Shown piece by piece: positions 21,319 through 32,186 of a DNA stretch of 64,000 nucleotides. Below the pieces are notes generated by a model, which saw only the letters and a list, made by a program, of their open reading frames with translations, did not search any database and had not been told where the DNA came from. The stretch comes from Alopecurus myosuroides (taxonomy: Eukaryota > Streptophyta > Magnoliopsida > Poales > Poaceae). How positions within the stretch are numbered: position 1 is the stretch's first letter; every line of letters begins with the position of its first letter. Made by a program: the position numbers and the translations under genes. The stretch spans positions 208,964,445-209,028,444 of the forward strand of contig CM054060.1 in assembly GCA_028641055.1 (NCBI GenBank). The letters are read 5' to 3'.

Positions 21319-23044
21319 TGATCATGAGGCATTAAAATTCTTAAAGTGCTAAACAAATTTGAATAAAAGACATGCCAAATGGGTTGAGTTTATTGAATCT
21401 TTTCCATACATAATTAAACATAAAAAAGGATTGGAAAATGTAGTTGTTGATGGTTTGTCAAGAAAGAATATGTTACTCTCAAATTTGGAGATTAAGGTTT
21501 AGGGTTTGGAGGGTATTAGAGATTTATATGATGAAGATAATGAATTTTCTATGCCATTTAATAAATGTACTAATGTTAAGGCATGGGATAAATTTCATAT
21601 ACATGATGGATACTTGTTTAGAGCTAACAAATTATGTATTCCCGAGTGTTCTTTGCGTTTGTTCTTAATACAGGAATCTCATAGTGGAGTATTGATGGGA
21701 CACTTTGGAAGAGAGAAGACATTGCTTATGTTGGCTGAAAATTTCTATTGGGAACATATGAGAAGAGATGTGTATAGATTGGTGCAAAGATGCATTACTT
21801 GCAAAAAATCCAAGTCCAAGTTGAAGCCCCACAGGTTGTACACCCCATTGCCATCACCTAGTACCCCATGTGAGGATATAAGTATGGATTTCGTTTTGGG
21901 CTTGCCAAGGACAAAAAGAGGACATGACTCTATCTTTGTGGTTGTGGAAATTTTTTCAAAGATGGCTCACTTCATTGCTTGCCACAAGAGTGATGATGCT
22001 TCTCACATTGCAAATTTATTCTTTAGAGAAATTGTGAGATTACATGGAGTGCCAAGAACTATTGTTTCAGATAGATATGTCAAGTTCATGAGTTACTTTT
22101 GGAAGAAACTTTGGGGTAAGCTTGGAACCAAATTATTATTTTCCACTACTTGCCACCCCCAAACTGCTGGTCAAACCGAGGTGGTTAATAGAACATTGTC
22201 CACATTATTGAGAAGCACGATCAAGAAAAAATTGAAGGAGTGGGAGGAGTGTTTGCCACATGTGGAATTTGCATATAATAGAGCTGTGCATTCAACTACT
22301 CAATTATGTCCTTTTGAGGTGGTTTATGGTTTGAAGCCTATTACTCCTCTTGATTTATTACCACTTCCTACACAAGAGATAATTAATATGGAGGCATCAA
22401 AGAGGGCTGATTTTGTGAAGAAGATTCATGAGAAAACAAAACAGGCAATTGAGAAGAAAGGAAGACATGTGGCTGAAAGAGTAAACAAGAAGAGGAAAGA
22501 AGTCATATTTCGGCCAGGAGACATGGTGTGGGTGCACTTTAGAAAAGATAGATTTCCCACATTGAGAAAATCAAAATTGATGCCTAGAGGTGCTGGTCCT
22601 TATAAAGTTATTTCAAGGATCTATGATAATGCATACAAGATTGACCTCCCAATTGATGAGTTTGGTGTTAGCAATTCTTTTAATGTGGCTGATTTGACAC
22701 CTTACCATGGAGATGATTTAGCATCGAGGTCGATGCCTTTTCAAGAGGGGGAGGATGATGAGGACATCCCTAGTTCTTCACATATTGTTACACATGAGGA
22801 TGTTCCAATACAAGCTAATGAAGTAAGGATTGGTCCAATGACAAGATCAAGAACCAAGCTATTACAACAACAGGTGAATTCACTCCTACTTGAGTATAAT
22901 GTTTATAATTGTGAGAACTTTATACTACCTAAATCCATGCACTTATGTATTCTCAGGTTTATTGATAACACAAGCATGAATGGAGAAGATCATGAAGAGG
23001 AGATACACATGGAAGAAGATGGACTAGAAGAGGAGATAGAGTAA
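21319..23044 (+). pseudogene. pol: E3 RNase H remnant and integrase
   Basis: After the RNase H deletion the old frame reads HSDHEAL and [10 protein letters not shown] with a stop at 21350, then reaches another stop at about 21500. From 21506 integrase is open to 23044: an HHCC-type zinc region (ESHSGVLMGHFG ... RCITCKKSKSK), the catalytic core with all three acidic residues ([30 protein letters not shown]) and the C-terminal part (GDMVWVHFRKDRFP, VSNSFNVADLTPYHGDD). The frame continues 96 residues into the 3' LTR with GPMTRSRTKLLQQQVNS, which resembles the CR motif of CRM elements, and ends in an acidic tail. Confidence 0.87.
22743..22755 (+). other. E3 polypurine tract
   Basis: AAGAGGGGGAGGA immediately before the 3' LTR, read through by the integrase frame. 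Confidence 0.85.
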
Positions 23045-23726
23045 AAGTACTAGCATGGTGAAAACAAGAAATAACAAGAAATAATGATGACAAGGGGATG
23101 GTGCCTCCACAAGGTCAAATGCACTTAGTGTGGAAAACAATTGCCAATGTGTTATTCCACACTCATTGATGGACAAAGAAAGAGGAGGGCGCCCACAAAG
23201 AGGATCTATGCGCCATATAGAGTCCTAGTAGTGTTAGGATTGGTTTGTATACCAATTTGGCCGCACCCCCTTCTATGGGGTCGGTTTGTATCTATTGTGA
23301 GTCGGTTTGGGTTGTGTCCACCCAAACCAGGAGTCCTAGTCCTAGTAGGGTTGGTGCTTGCGCAAGGGAACCCCCCTTGTGGCCGCACCCCCTCTCTTAA
23401 ATAGATAGGTTTCGAGCCAAGTGCTCTTGAGACTATGTTAAAACATAAACCCTAGACCTCTAGATTGAAACAGCTTGTAAGCCTTCATCTGGAAGTTCAT
23501 CTGCAAACTTTACGTGTTACCTGTTGTTCCACTGGGAATAAGAAGGTACATGACCACTTGTAGTCGGTGGATTACTTGTTCAAGAGTGTGGAGTTGAGAA
23601 TATCCTTGGGGTTTCTATCTTTTGAATTGGCATCAGGGATCAGCCGGGAGAGTTCTTAGTGGCTCACTAGTTATCATATTGAAGTTATCTGTGAGTTCAC
23701 TGAGAAGATTGGGCCACCCCTTATCA
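22756..23726 (+). repeat. E3 3' LTR (971 bp)
   Basis: TGATGAGGACATCC to CACCCCTTATCA, followed by the right CATAT. About 19 differences from the 5' copy by hand count. Encodes the last residues of pol, including ILPKSMHLCILRFIDNT. Confidence 0.93.
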
Positions 23727-23731
23727 CATAT

Positions 23732-24448
23732 GATGAGGATGGTCCTGTTGATGCTTATGCTACAAATTATCCAACCATTGTTTGCACACAAGATTTGAGT
23801 ATTGTTCCTAGTGATGGGAGCCAAAGATGCAATCTATTTCAAACAAAGGCAATTGTTGGTCCTCAAATGGCTTGCAAGGTGATCATTGATGGAGGGAGTT
23901 GCAGAAATTTAGCAAGCAAGGAGTTATGTGCAAAGCTAAGATTGAGATATATTCCACACCCACACCCATATTATATTCAGTGGTTAAATGACAAAGAAGA
24001 AATCAGGGTATCCGAAATTGTGAGAGTGGAATTCCAGATTGGACCATACAAAGTTACAATTGAGTGTGATGTGGTTCCCATGTCAGTTTGTCACCTATTA
24101 CTTGGAAGGCCCTGGCAATTCGATAGGAAGGTTACACATAATGGGAGATCAAACACATACCAATTTAATTGGAATAATAAGGATATTATCTTGAGGCCTA
24201 TGACACCACAACTGATTGTGAATGAGTTTAGAAAAAAAGTTGAAGTGAATCTAGAAAAAGAGAGTGAGAGAGAAGAGAAGAGTGAAAACACAAATTCTGT
24301 GGATGAAAACAAACCTAGGCCGAGTGGTAAAAGTAAGGGAGTGAGCCTTTTAACAATGTTAGCCACCAAAGAAGACTTGAGAGAGTTTGGAGAGGATCCT
24401 AGCTTAGTACCTATAGTGCTCATGCACAAGGGGGATTTTAGTTTCTAA
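23732..24448 (+). pseudogene. pol: E1 protease region
   Basis: E1 coding resumes right of E3. Motifs: an acidic linker, then [20 protein letters not shown] leading into the active-site DGGSC, NLASKELCAKLRLRYIPH, and CHLLLGRPWQFDR at the end of the fold. It continues into a charged spacer (KSENTNSVDENKPRPSGKSK) and [20 protein letters not shown] before a frameshift near 24440. The protease part itself is open. It releases Gag and Pol products during particle maturation. Confidence 0.85.
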
Positions 24449-25791
24449 TGACATGAATCCTCTTTCTATTGGTGTTTCTAATGTTTTGCAGGAGTTTGAT
24501 GATGTTTTTCCAGAAGAAGTACCCTCAGGGCTGCCACCATTGAGAGGGATTGAGCACCAAATTGATTTAATTCCTGCATCATCAATACCAAACCGAGCTC
24601 CCTATAGGAAAAATCCCAAGAGACAAAGGAAATTCAGCAACAAGTACAAGAGCTTCTTTACAAAGGTTATATTCGAATAAGCCTATCTCCTTGTGTTGTT
24701 CCTGTTATTTTAGTTCCTAAGAACGATGGTACTTGGCGCATGTGTGTAGATTGTAGAGCAATTAACAATATCACTATTCGTTATCGTCATCCTATACCAT
24801 GTTTAGAAGACATGTTAGATGAATTAAGTGGTGCTGCTATTTTCACTAAAATTGATTTGCGTAGTGGTTATCATCAAATTCGGATGAAAGAGGGGATGAG
24901 TCGAAAACAGCCTTTAAAACAAAATTTGGTTTATATGAGTGGTTAATAATGCCTTTTGGATTAACTAATGCACCTAGTACTTTCATGAGATTAATGAACC
25001 ATGTTTTCAGAGATTTTATTGGCAAATTTGTGGTTGTTTATTTTGATGATATTCTCATATATAGCCACAATGACCATGAACACATTTATCATATTAGACA
25101 AGTTTTGCATGTGCTAAGAGAAAATAAAGTGTATGGAAATTTAGAGAAGTGCACTTTTTGCAAAGATAAGGTCATATTTCTTGGATATGTTGTTTCTAAA
25201 TATGGGATTGAAGTAGATGAATCTAAAATTGAAGCAATTAAAAATTGGCCAATTCCCATGAATGTGAGTCAAGTGAGAAGTTTTAATGGACTAGCTGGAT
25301 TTTATAGAAGATTTGTGAAAGATTTTAGTACTATTGCTGCCCCTTTGAATGATCTGGCACACAAAGGTGTGAATTTCGAATGGGGGGTTGCTCAAGATAT
25401 TGCTTTTGATACTTTGAAAAATAAGTTGATTTTTGCTCGATTATTGATGCTACCAAATTTTAATTGGCAATTTGAAATTGAATGTGATGCTAGTGGCATA
25501 GGTATTGGAGGTGTGCTAATGCAAGATAAGAAACCAATTGCTTATTTTTCTGAGAAGTTACATGGAGCTCAATTGAATTATTCTGTCTATGATAAAGAAT
25601 TGTATGCACTTGTTAGAGTTCTTGAAGTTTGGAAACATTATTTGTGGCCAAAATAATTTATTATACATTCTGATCATGAGGCATTAAATTTTTTAAAGAG
25701 CCAATCCTATCTTAATAAGAGACATGCTAAATGGGTAGAATTCATTGAATCTTTCCCATACATTATTAAACATAAGAAAGGATTAGATAAT
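24449..25791 (+). pseudogene. pol: E1 reverse transcriptase and RNase H
   Basis: Polymerase domain spread over three frames. [20 protein letters not shown] lies in one frame up to a shift near 24620, [20 protein letters not shown] and [18 protein letters not shown] in the next up to a shift near 24893, then [20 protein letters not shown] and intact YFDD (25039-25050). RNase H is fuller than in E3: [53 protein letters not shown], followed by a stop at 25654, then [20 protein letters not shown] in the same frame. Dead as a gene, but the catalytic residues survive. Confidence 0.87.
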
Positions 25792-27065
25792 GTGGTTGTT
25801 GATGCTTTGTCTAGAAAAAATATGTTACTCACTAAATTGGATGTTCAAGTTTCGGGTTTGGAAGAATTAAAACCACTATATGCTGAAGATAAAGAATTTT
25901 CTACACCTTATGCTAAATGTTCTAATGTGAAGGCTTGGGATAAGTATCATATACATGATGGATTTTTGTTTAGAGCTAACCAATTGTGTATTCCCGAATG
26001 TTTTTGCGTTTGATGTTATTGCAGGAATCTCATAGTGGTGGACTAATGGGACACTTTGGACGTGAGAAAACATTGCTTATGTTGGCTGAAATTTTTTATT
26101 GGGCACATATGAGGAGAGATGCTTATATATTTTTGCAAAGGTGCATCACTCGCAATAAGGCCAAGTCAAAATTAAAGTGCCACGGTTTGTATAGTCCATT
26201 GCCTGCACCAACTACACCATGGGAGGATATAAGGGGGCATTATTCTATATTTGTGGTAGTGGACATATTCTCTAAAATGTCACACTTTATGCTTGCCACA
26301 AGAGCGATGATGCGTCGCATATTGCTAATCTTTTTTTTTCAGGGACATAGTGAGATTACATGGAGTAGTAAGGACTATTGTTTCTGATAGACATGTGAAG
26401 TTTATGAGATACTTTTGGAAGACACTATGGGGGAAACTAGGAAGAAAGCTGCTATTTTCAACAACATGTCACCCCCAAACAGATGGACAAACAGAGGTGG
26501 TTAATAGAACATTATCAACATTGTTGAGAACATGATCAAGAAAATTTTGAGGGAGTGGGAGGATTGTTTGACACGTGTGGAATTTGCATATAATAGAGTT
26601 GTGCATTCAACTACTCAACTTTGCTCATTTGAGGTGGTCTATGGATTCAAACCTATTACACCACTTGATTTACTACCACTTCCTATACAATAGAGAGCAA
26701 ATATGGAGGCATCAAAGAGAGCTGATTTTGCGAAGACGATACATGAGAAGACAAAGGATGATATAGAGAAGAAAGGGAAGTATGTTGCTCAAAGAATAAA
26801 TAAGAAGAGAAAGGAGGTTATTTTTCAAGGAGATTTGGTATGGGTACACTTTCGAAAGGACAGATTTCCTAAGCTCAGAAAATCCAAGTTATTGCCTCGA
26901 GGTGCTGGTCCCTACAAAGTGCTTGCCAAGATCAAAGAAAATGCTTACAAGATAGATCTTCCAATTGATGAGTTTGGAGTGAGTAATTCATTTAATGTTG
27001 CCGATTTGACACCATATCATGGAGATGACCTTGATGTGGACATCAAGGATTTTCAAGAGGGGTAG
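25792..27065 (+). pseudogene. pol: E1 integrase, missing first catalytic Asp
   Basis: The end of RNase H ([12 protein letters not shown]) leads into integrase. A frameshift near 26000 falls in the zinc region, where RCITRNKAK has lost a zinc-ligand Cys relative to E3 RCITCKKSK. At about 26232 twelve codons present in E3 (SMDFVLGLPRTK) are gone in frame, and with them the first catalytic Asp. The second (IVSDRHVKF) and third ([10 protein letters not shown]) acidic residues remain. Further frame changes follow; the C-terminal part is open from 26703 (KRKEVIFQGDLVWVHFRKDR, VSNSFNVADLTPYHGDDLDV) to the polypurine tract. Confidence 0.85.
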
Positions 27066-27067
27066 GA
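27054..27067 (+). other. E1 polypurine tract
   Basis: CAAGAGGGGTAGGA adjoining the 3' LTR; equivalent to the E3 tract with one T interruption, which also makes a TAG stop in the pol frame. Confidence 0.8.
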
Positions 27068-27284
27068 TGATGAGGACATCCCTAGTACATCACCACTTAA
27101 ACAAGATGAAGTGAGATTTGGACCTATGAAAAGATCAAGGACTAAGCTGCTAGAACAACAAGTGAATTCACACCTTATAGATTATGATGTTTGTGATAGT
27201 GAGAGTTTTATACTGCCTAAGTCTATGCATTTATGTATGAACAGGTTTATTGATAACACAAACATGATGGTGGAAAACAACCAA

Positions 27285-27445
27285 GAGGAGCTGGAAAACA
27301 ACATGGAGTTATTGGAAAACAAGATTACAAGTGGTGAAAACAAATGAACCATGGTGAAAACAAACATACAAGATGGTGAAAACAAGACTACCATGGTGAA
27401 AAAAAATGTGCAAGATGGTGAAAAAAATCATGCAAGTGTGGAAAA
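27285..27445 (+). repeat. Degenerate GGTGAAAACAA repeats in E1 LTR
   Basis: About eight imperfect copies of GGTGAAAACAA/TGGAAAACAA at irregular 15-25 bp spacing. The first ones are translated (VENNQEELENNMELLENK). E3 LTRs have only one or two such words. Confidence 0.7.
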
Positions 27446-27684
27446 CAATTACTATCTTGTTATTCCACACTTAGAGAGAAGGAAAACAATAGGAGGGTGC
27501 CCCATTGAATATCAATGCGCCATACAGAAATCCTACTATGAGTAGGTATGGTTTGTATACCATATTTGTCCGCACCCCCTACAGTGGGTCGGTCTGTATC
27601 CTCTCTTAGAGTCCAAATAGGAGTCCTAGTCCAAGAGGGATAGGTGCTTGCGCAAGGAGGCCCTTGTGGCCGCACCCCTCCCCC

Positions 27685-27692
27685 TTATATAC
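27685..27692 (+). promoter_or_regulatory. Likely TATA box in E1 3' LTR
   Basis: TTATATAC after a C-rich run, at the place matching TATATAG in the E2 3' LTR. Upstream lies a GGCCGCACCCC block also present in E3. Inferred from composition and position only. Confidence 0.4.
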
Positions 27693-28041
27693 TCCCATCC
27701 TACGAGTTGTGGAGATTAGATCCAGTTTAAACCAAAGAAAATCCTAGCCTCTAGATTGTATTGCGGCTAAGCATTCATCTTGAAGTTTACCATTGCAAAG
27801 CTGTGTGATATCTTGTTATTCCATTTGGAATAGGGGGATACAGGACCACTTGTGATCTTTGATTACTTGTGCAAGAGTGTGTAGTTGAGAATATCCAAAG
27901 GGCTTGATTGTTGTTGCATCTGGCAAAAGGGGTCATCCACGTGAGAGGTCTCAGTGTAGCACTAGTTATCACAAAATCCAGAAAATCCACAAAAAGAGAG
28001 AGACGCTCATTGAGAAGATTGGGCCACCCCATATCAGTTGT

Positions 28042-29493
28042 TCTAGAAATATACTCGCAATTGGACGATTCGAATCCCAGAAGTGTTAGAATTCCCGGAG
28101 GATCCACGGAGTCCGGAGGAGACCCGGAGGGGGGGCCACAGGGGCCCCACACCATTGGGCGGCGCCCCTGGCCACGTCATAGCGTGGTGCGGGCTCCCTG
28201 GCTGCCCACTGACGTTTCCTTTTCGCCTATTTATTCCCCTCGGGAGGTTAACCCTAAAAGGATCCACCTTTTCCATGAAAAACACCCGAGGCCACCGTCA
28301 TCGTCAACCCGAGTTTGGGAGGGTTCTGGAGTTCTCCCCGGCACCCTGCCGGGAGGGGAAATCGTCACTAGAGGGCTCTACACCACCATGCACGCCTCTG
28401 GAATGATGTGTGAGTAGTTCATCCTTGGACTACGGGTCCATAGCAATAGCTAGATGGTTGGTCTCTCCTCTTTATGCCCCATCTTTAGATCTTGTGAGCT
28501 TCCCTACATGATCAAGATCATCTTATTGTAATGCTACATGTTGTGTTTGCTGGGATCCGATGAATATTGAAGGCTATATATCTTGATTATCAATCTATCA
28601 TGTTATCTTCATGTGTATGTTATTTCTGATCTTGCATGCTCTCCGTTTTTAGTAGCTTCTCTGGCCAAGTAGATGCTAGTGACTCCAAGAGGGAGTATTT
28701 ATGCTCGATAGCTAGTTCTTGCCTCCTTTGAATTTGTGCCCGAGTGACAGAAACATGAAGGATGGAGGATGTGTTGTTGCCATTAGGGAGAAAACAACGA
28801 TGTTTGCGTTGTTTACATTACACACTTTGCTTAATGCGATTATCTGTTGCTTGCAACTTAATACCCAAGGATTCCTCGGATGACATTCTGAGGGTGGATT
28901 ATTAGTCATAGATGCAGTTGGATGACGATCTATGAGTCTTGTTGTAATGCCCACATGAATCACATAGTAATCATCATGTCATGCATATGCACTACGGTGT
29001 AGCCGTTATATCTATCAATTGCCCAGCTGTAATTTGTTTACCACGCATGCTATTTATCTGTCTTGGGAGAGACACCTCTAGTGAACTTGGACCCCGGTTC
29101 ATTTTCCTCATACTGATAATACAACCATTGCAATCTTTGTTTTTCATACTGTTGCTACTGTTTTACTACTGCCATCAATGTTCTCTTTCATCTACTGCAA
29201 ACAATTATTATTTTCCACACTGTACGTTTAACCTCTTTGTGTTCAGGAAAACCGGTGAGATTGACAACCTCACTGCTTCGTTGGGGAAAAGTGATTTGAT
29301 TGTGTTGTGTAGGTTCCATGTTGCTTCTGAACCGGTAGTGCGCCCTGCCAACACAGCTGCATCAACCTTCAGAAGTTGCTCATTTCTCTTACTGGTCGAT
29401 TCAACCTTGGTTTCGTTATGAGGGAAACTTGTTGCTGCACTCTTCATACCTTCCTCTTGGGGTCTCCCAACGAACGTGTGTTCACACGCATCA
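28042..29493 (+). repeat. E0 5' LTR, left end missing
   Basis: Begins abruptly at the E1 junction and ends CACACGCATCA ten bases before the primer-binding site. It contains a GC-rich promoter-like part with CCTATTTATTCCCC (about 28226), then a leader-like region with ATGTGTGAGTAGTTCATCC and GGGTCCATAGCAATAGCTAGATGG, a pattern I associate with Athila-like LTRs of Triticeae. No coding sequence. Confidence 0.7.
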
Positions 29494-29503
29494 AGCACTT
29501 TTC

Positions 29504-29521
29504 TGGCGCCGTTGCCGGGGA
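29504..29521 (+). other. E0 primer-binding site
   Basis: TGGCGCCGTTGCCGGGGA, the site typical of Athila/Tat-type Gypsy elements and usually assigned to an aspartate tRNA. A1 has a two-base variant at 59531. Confidence 0.88.
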
Positions 29522-29725
29522 GAAAGAGGATTTATGCAAGGGTAGTCTCTCACTTCCAATCTCTTTACTTTGTTTTGGTTTTGCTTAGTTTATTTTATTT
29601 TGTCTTGTTTTCTTCTCTATATCAAAAACACAAAACATAGTTCTTATTCTAGTTGTTATTTTTATTTTGTTTTAATCCTGCTTTATCATGTTTGATATCA
29701 ATGGTTAATATCTTTAAAACTAGAT

Positions 29726-30743
29726 CTTATTGACAAGGTGGGTTCACGGAAGAACAACTAAAATATTATAAGAAACACCGCTTGTCAAAAAAAGGGATAC
29801 ACTTATTGGAGCAAATTAATAAATTGCATAACTATGCTGAAAACTTGTGCTCTACTTATAATGTTACTTATTGCTTTGATAAATCTTGTTGCTGTAAGAG
29901 GTATAAACACCTCCCTTTTCAATGTGAGTATAATGATAATGTTGCCATATCTTCTTATATTAAGGGAAATTATGATGTTTATGATGCGTAACAAATTTAA
30001 GAATTTATTGCTTGGAAGGGTGCATTCGAAATTGCTTATTTGCTTGAAAATATTGAAGATGCACCTTATAAATATGATATTTATGATATACTTGAATTGT
30101 GCTTTGATATTAAATGGAAGGAAATGGCTATATTCTTAAATATATTTATAGATGCTCTCCACCTATGGAAGAGACTAATGCATTGCAGGAGCCTATGGAA
30201 GAAGAAATTGCTGAATCTGGAAGCTTATTGGATGAAAAAGAGGAGGAGAGTGATGATAAGGAGGAGGAAGAATGGACCCCATGTCTACCTCCCAATGATA
30301 GTAACTCTTTAACTCAGACCTTGTTTTATTGCAATCCATGCTACATTGATAAATCTTATGATAGTCCTCTATGTTTTCCAACTATTGATATGCATGATAA
30401 TGAGGAAGTTTGTTTAGACAATTTATATGATAATTCTCTAGATGATTGTCCTACGTTACTTGATGTTATAAATTATAATTCTATTGAAAATATTATTTCT
30501 ATAATGTGTCCCATAACTTTTTTGCGTGATCAATCATCTTGTTTTAATATTGCTAAAAGTGGGGAAAAAGAGAAGTTGGTTTTAAATTTTGATCCCACTA
30601 TTTTTGAGCTTGATATGAATTGTGTGCTTTTAGACCATGAAAACATGCTTTACATGATAATTATGTTGTTGATTTTGTTTATGGTGCTACTGAAAATTAT
30701 TATGAAAGAGCAAAATACGTTTGTAGGAATTTCATGTTACTAA
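29726..30743 (+). pseudogene. E0 internal ORF, unknown function, degenerate
   Basis: First coding-like stretch after the primer-binding site. One frame reads FTEEQLKYYKKHRLSKKGIH, HLLEQINKLHNYAENLCSTY and a Cys-rich CFDKSCCCKRYKHLPFQC, then after stops near 29990 AWKGAFEIAYLLENIEDAPY and YDIYDILELCFDIKWKEMAI. At about 30150 it changes frame to PPMEETNALQEPMEEEIAES, an acidic block (about 30225-30270), EEWTPCLPPNDSN and a Cys/Asp-rich tail ending GISCY at 30743. The composition is clearly non-random. No Gag, protease or polymerase motif is visible. It may be the accessory ORF of a non-autonomous Athila derivative; an envelope role cannot be supported. Confidence 0.5.
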
Positions 30744-32186
30744 AACACCATGATTTCTAGTTTGAGTTTTCTTTAATTTATTTATTTACAAGATTCCTAT
30801 GCATAAGAAATGGGTTATACTTAAATTTGTTTTATACTTGCTTCTGGACGCTTCTTCACTTGAAAACACTTGATTCTATTTTTTTGGGCCTAGCTAAAAG
30901 GCGTTAAAGAAAAACACTTCTTGGGAGATAACCCATGGATTTATTTTTGATTTGTTTTTCTCTGTTTTCTTTGAGTCAAGGTGTTGTATACTTATGAACT
31001 CCTTTGTATCTTTATTTTCATGTATTAGTTGTGCCAAATAAAGTTTCTAGCGAAAAGTGGTGTTAGTTTTGGATTTCTGCGCAGGAAACAGGTTTCTGCT
31101 GTCACCGTAAAAAATGTATAATTCACGAAAAGATCCAAATTACCTAAAAAATTGTTTGCTTATTCCTCAGATAATTCCGAAACTTTTTTGTTCCTTACAT
31201 TTTTTTATCTGAGCAACTTAAGTGCCTCAAAAAAATTCGTCTTTACAGACTGATCTAGTTTTGACAAATTCTGCCTTTTTTCTTGCATTCTCTCTTTTAA
31301 TATATCGAGTGGATTTCTTTACTCCACAAAACATCAATGTCTGTAGATAATGTTTAAAAATATCTATAATGCTTGTGTCCTAGAAGAACACATGAATTTT
31401 TAATTGTGCACTAACCCTCTAATGTGAATTACATTGAGTGTGGTCTGAAGGAAGTTTTCAAGGGTCAAGAGAAGAGGGTGATATAATGTGATCAAGAAGA
31501 GTGCAAAGCCAAAGCTTGGGGATGCCCCCGTAGTTCATCCCAGGAAATTCTAAGAAGACTCAAGCGTCTAAGCTTGGGGATTCCCAAGGCATCCCCTTCT
31601 TCATGAACAATTTATCAGGTCACTTCTAGTTAAACTATATTTTCATTCGGTCACATCATATGAATTTTACTTGGAGCGTCTGTTTGTTTTTCTTTTGTTT
31701 TCTTTTGTTTTCCTTGCTGCAATAATATTATTGGAACCTATAATTCTTGTTTTGGAGAGATACATGCTCCGCTTTTTCATTTGAATACTCGTTATGCTCG
31801 TATTCTTAGTGTTTCTTCTAGCTGCTGCAAAATTCCCTTTTAGCTCCTGTTTTTCATGCATCTCTTATTCGGAGCTGTTAGTTTTAGTAGAGTCGTGTTA
31901 GTAATCTCTTCTTTCATTGCTATATCTTTTGGAGAGTTTGTGTTAAAGAAATATATTGAATGGTGCTGGTGGGAAATAGAAAAATGTTGCATGTGGTAGA
32001 ATTTATAACGGTGCAAAAAGATGCTTGTATAGATTGTGGCTAGACTTTTTCATGTCACGCTATATGTTCTTTTTTAATTCTATGCTTAGTATTTGTTATT
32101 GTAGCATGACTTTTATCAAATAGTTGAGAGTGTTTAATGTACCATAAATTTGTTTTTATCACATTGAAGCATAAATTTGTGGTGTT
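30744..32186 (+). other. E0 3' non-coding tract
   Basis: AT-rich, stop-dense sequence. It includes TTGGGAGATAACCCATGG near 30923 and a G-rich pair AAGCTTGGGGATGCCCCC / AAGCTTGGGGATTCCCAA (31513-31590) typical of the 3' internal region of Athila-like elements. No ORF, LTR or polypurine tract is recognisable before the A1 junction. Confidence 0.55.

Larger units (their letters stand above)
15567..23726 (+). mobile_element. E3: full-length CRM-like Ty3/Gypsy element
   Basis: 8160-bp element with 970- and 971-bp LTRs, perfect target duplication CATAT (15562-15566 and 23727-23731), initiator-Met primer-binding site and polypurine tract. Hand comparison of the two LTRs finds about 19 differences, so near 98% identity: a recent insertion. 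Order gag, PR, RT, RNase H, IN as in the CRM clade. Coding capacity is damaged: stops and a 19-bp duplication in gag, a Cys-to-Tyr change in the knuckle, and a deletion in RNase H. Confidence 0.92.
7677..28036 (+). mobile_element. E1: CRM-like Ty3/Gypsy element, multiply interrupted
   Basis: Segments 7677-10075, 15332-15566 and 23727-28036 form one element once E2 and E3 are removed: leader, gag, zinc knuckle, protease, reverse transcriptase, RNase H, integrase and 3' LTR in order. Its 5' LTR and primer-binding site lie left of the LTR-2 insertion, outside the window. The IDGGSC protease motif, the order PR-RT-RH-IN, an LTR beginning TGATGAGGACATCC and a pol frame running into the 3' LTR fit the CRM (centromeric) clade of chromoviruses. 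Stops and at least five frameshifts make it a dead copy. GTTGT at 28037-28041 should be one copy of its target duplication. Confidence 0.8.
27068..28036 (+). repeat. E1 3' LTR (969 bp)
   Basis: TGATGAGGACATCC to CACCCCATATCA. The first half resembles E3 and keeps a coding remnant (MKRSRTKLLEQQVNSHLIDY, ILPKSMHLCMNRFIDNT). The second half is very close to E2, so E1 links the two families. Its 5' partner is outside the window. Confidence 0.9.
28037..32186 (+). mobile_element. E0: Athila-like Gypsy element, partial, non-autonomous
   Basis: Plus-strand element with a truncated 5' LTR (cut by E1), an Asp-type primer-binding site, one degenerate ORF of unknown function and a long 3' non-coding tract, then interrupted by A1 at 32187. 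The remainder should lie right of A1, outside the window. No Gag or Pol motif is seen in 29522-32186, so in this form it cannot move alone. GTGTT (32182-32186) is probably one copy of A1's target duplication. Confidence 0.7.

Noticed and set aside
28042..32186. E0 as the other half of A1
   Set aside because: Opposite orientation, different LTR sequence and its own primer-binding site.
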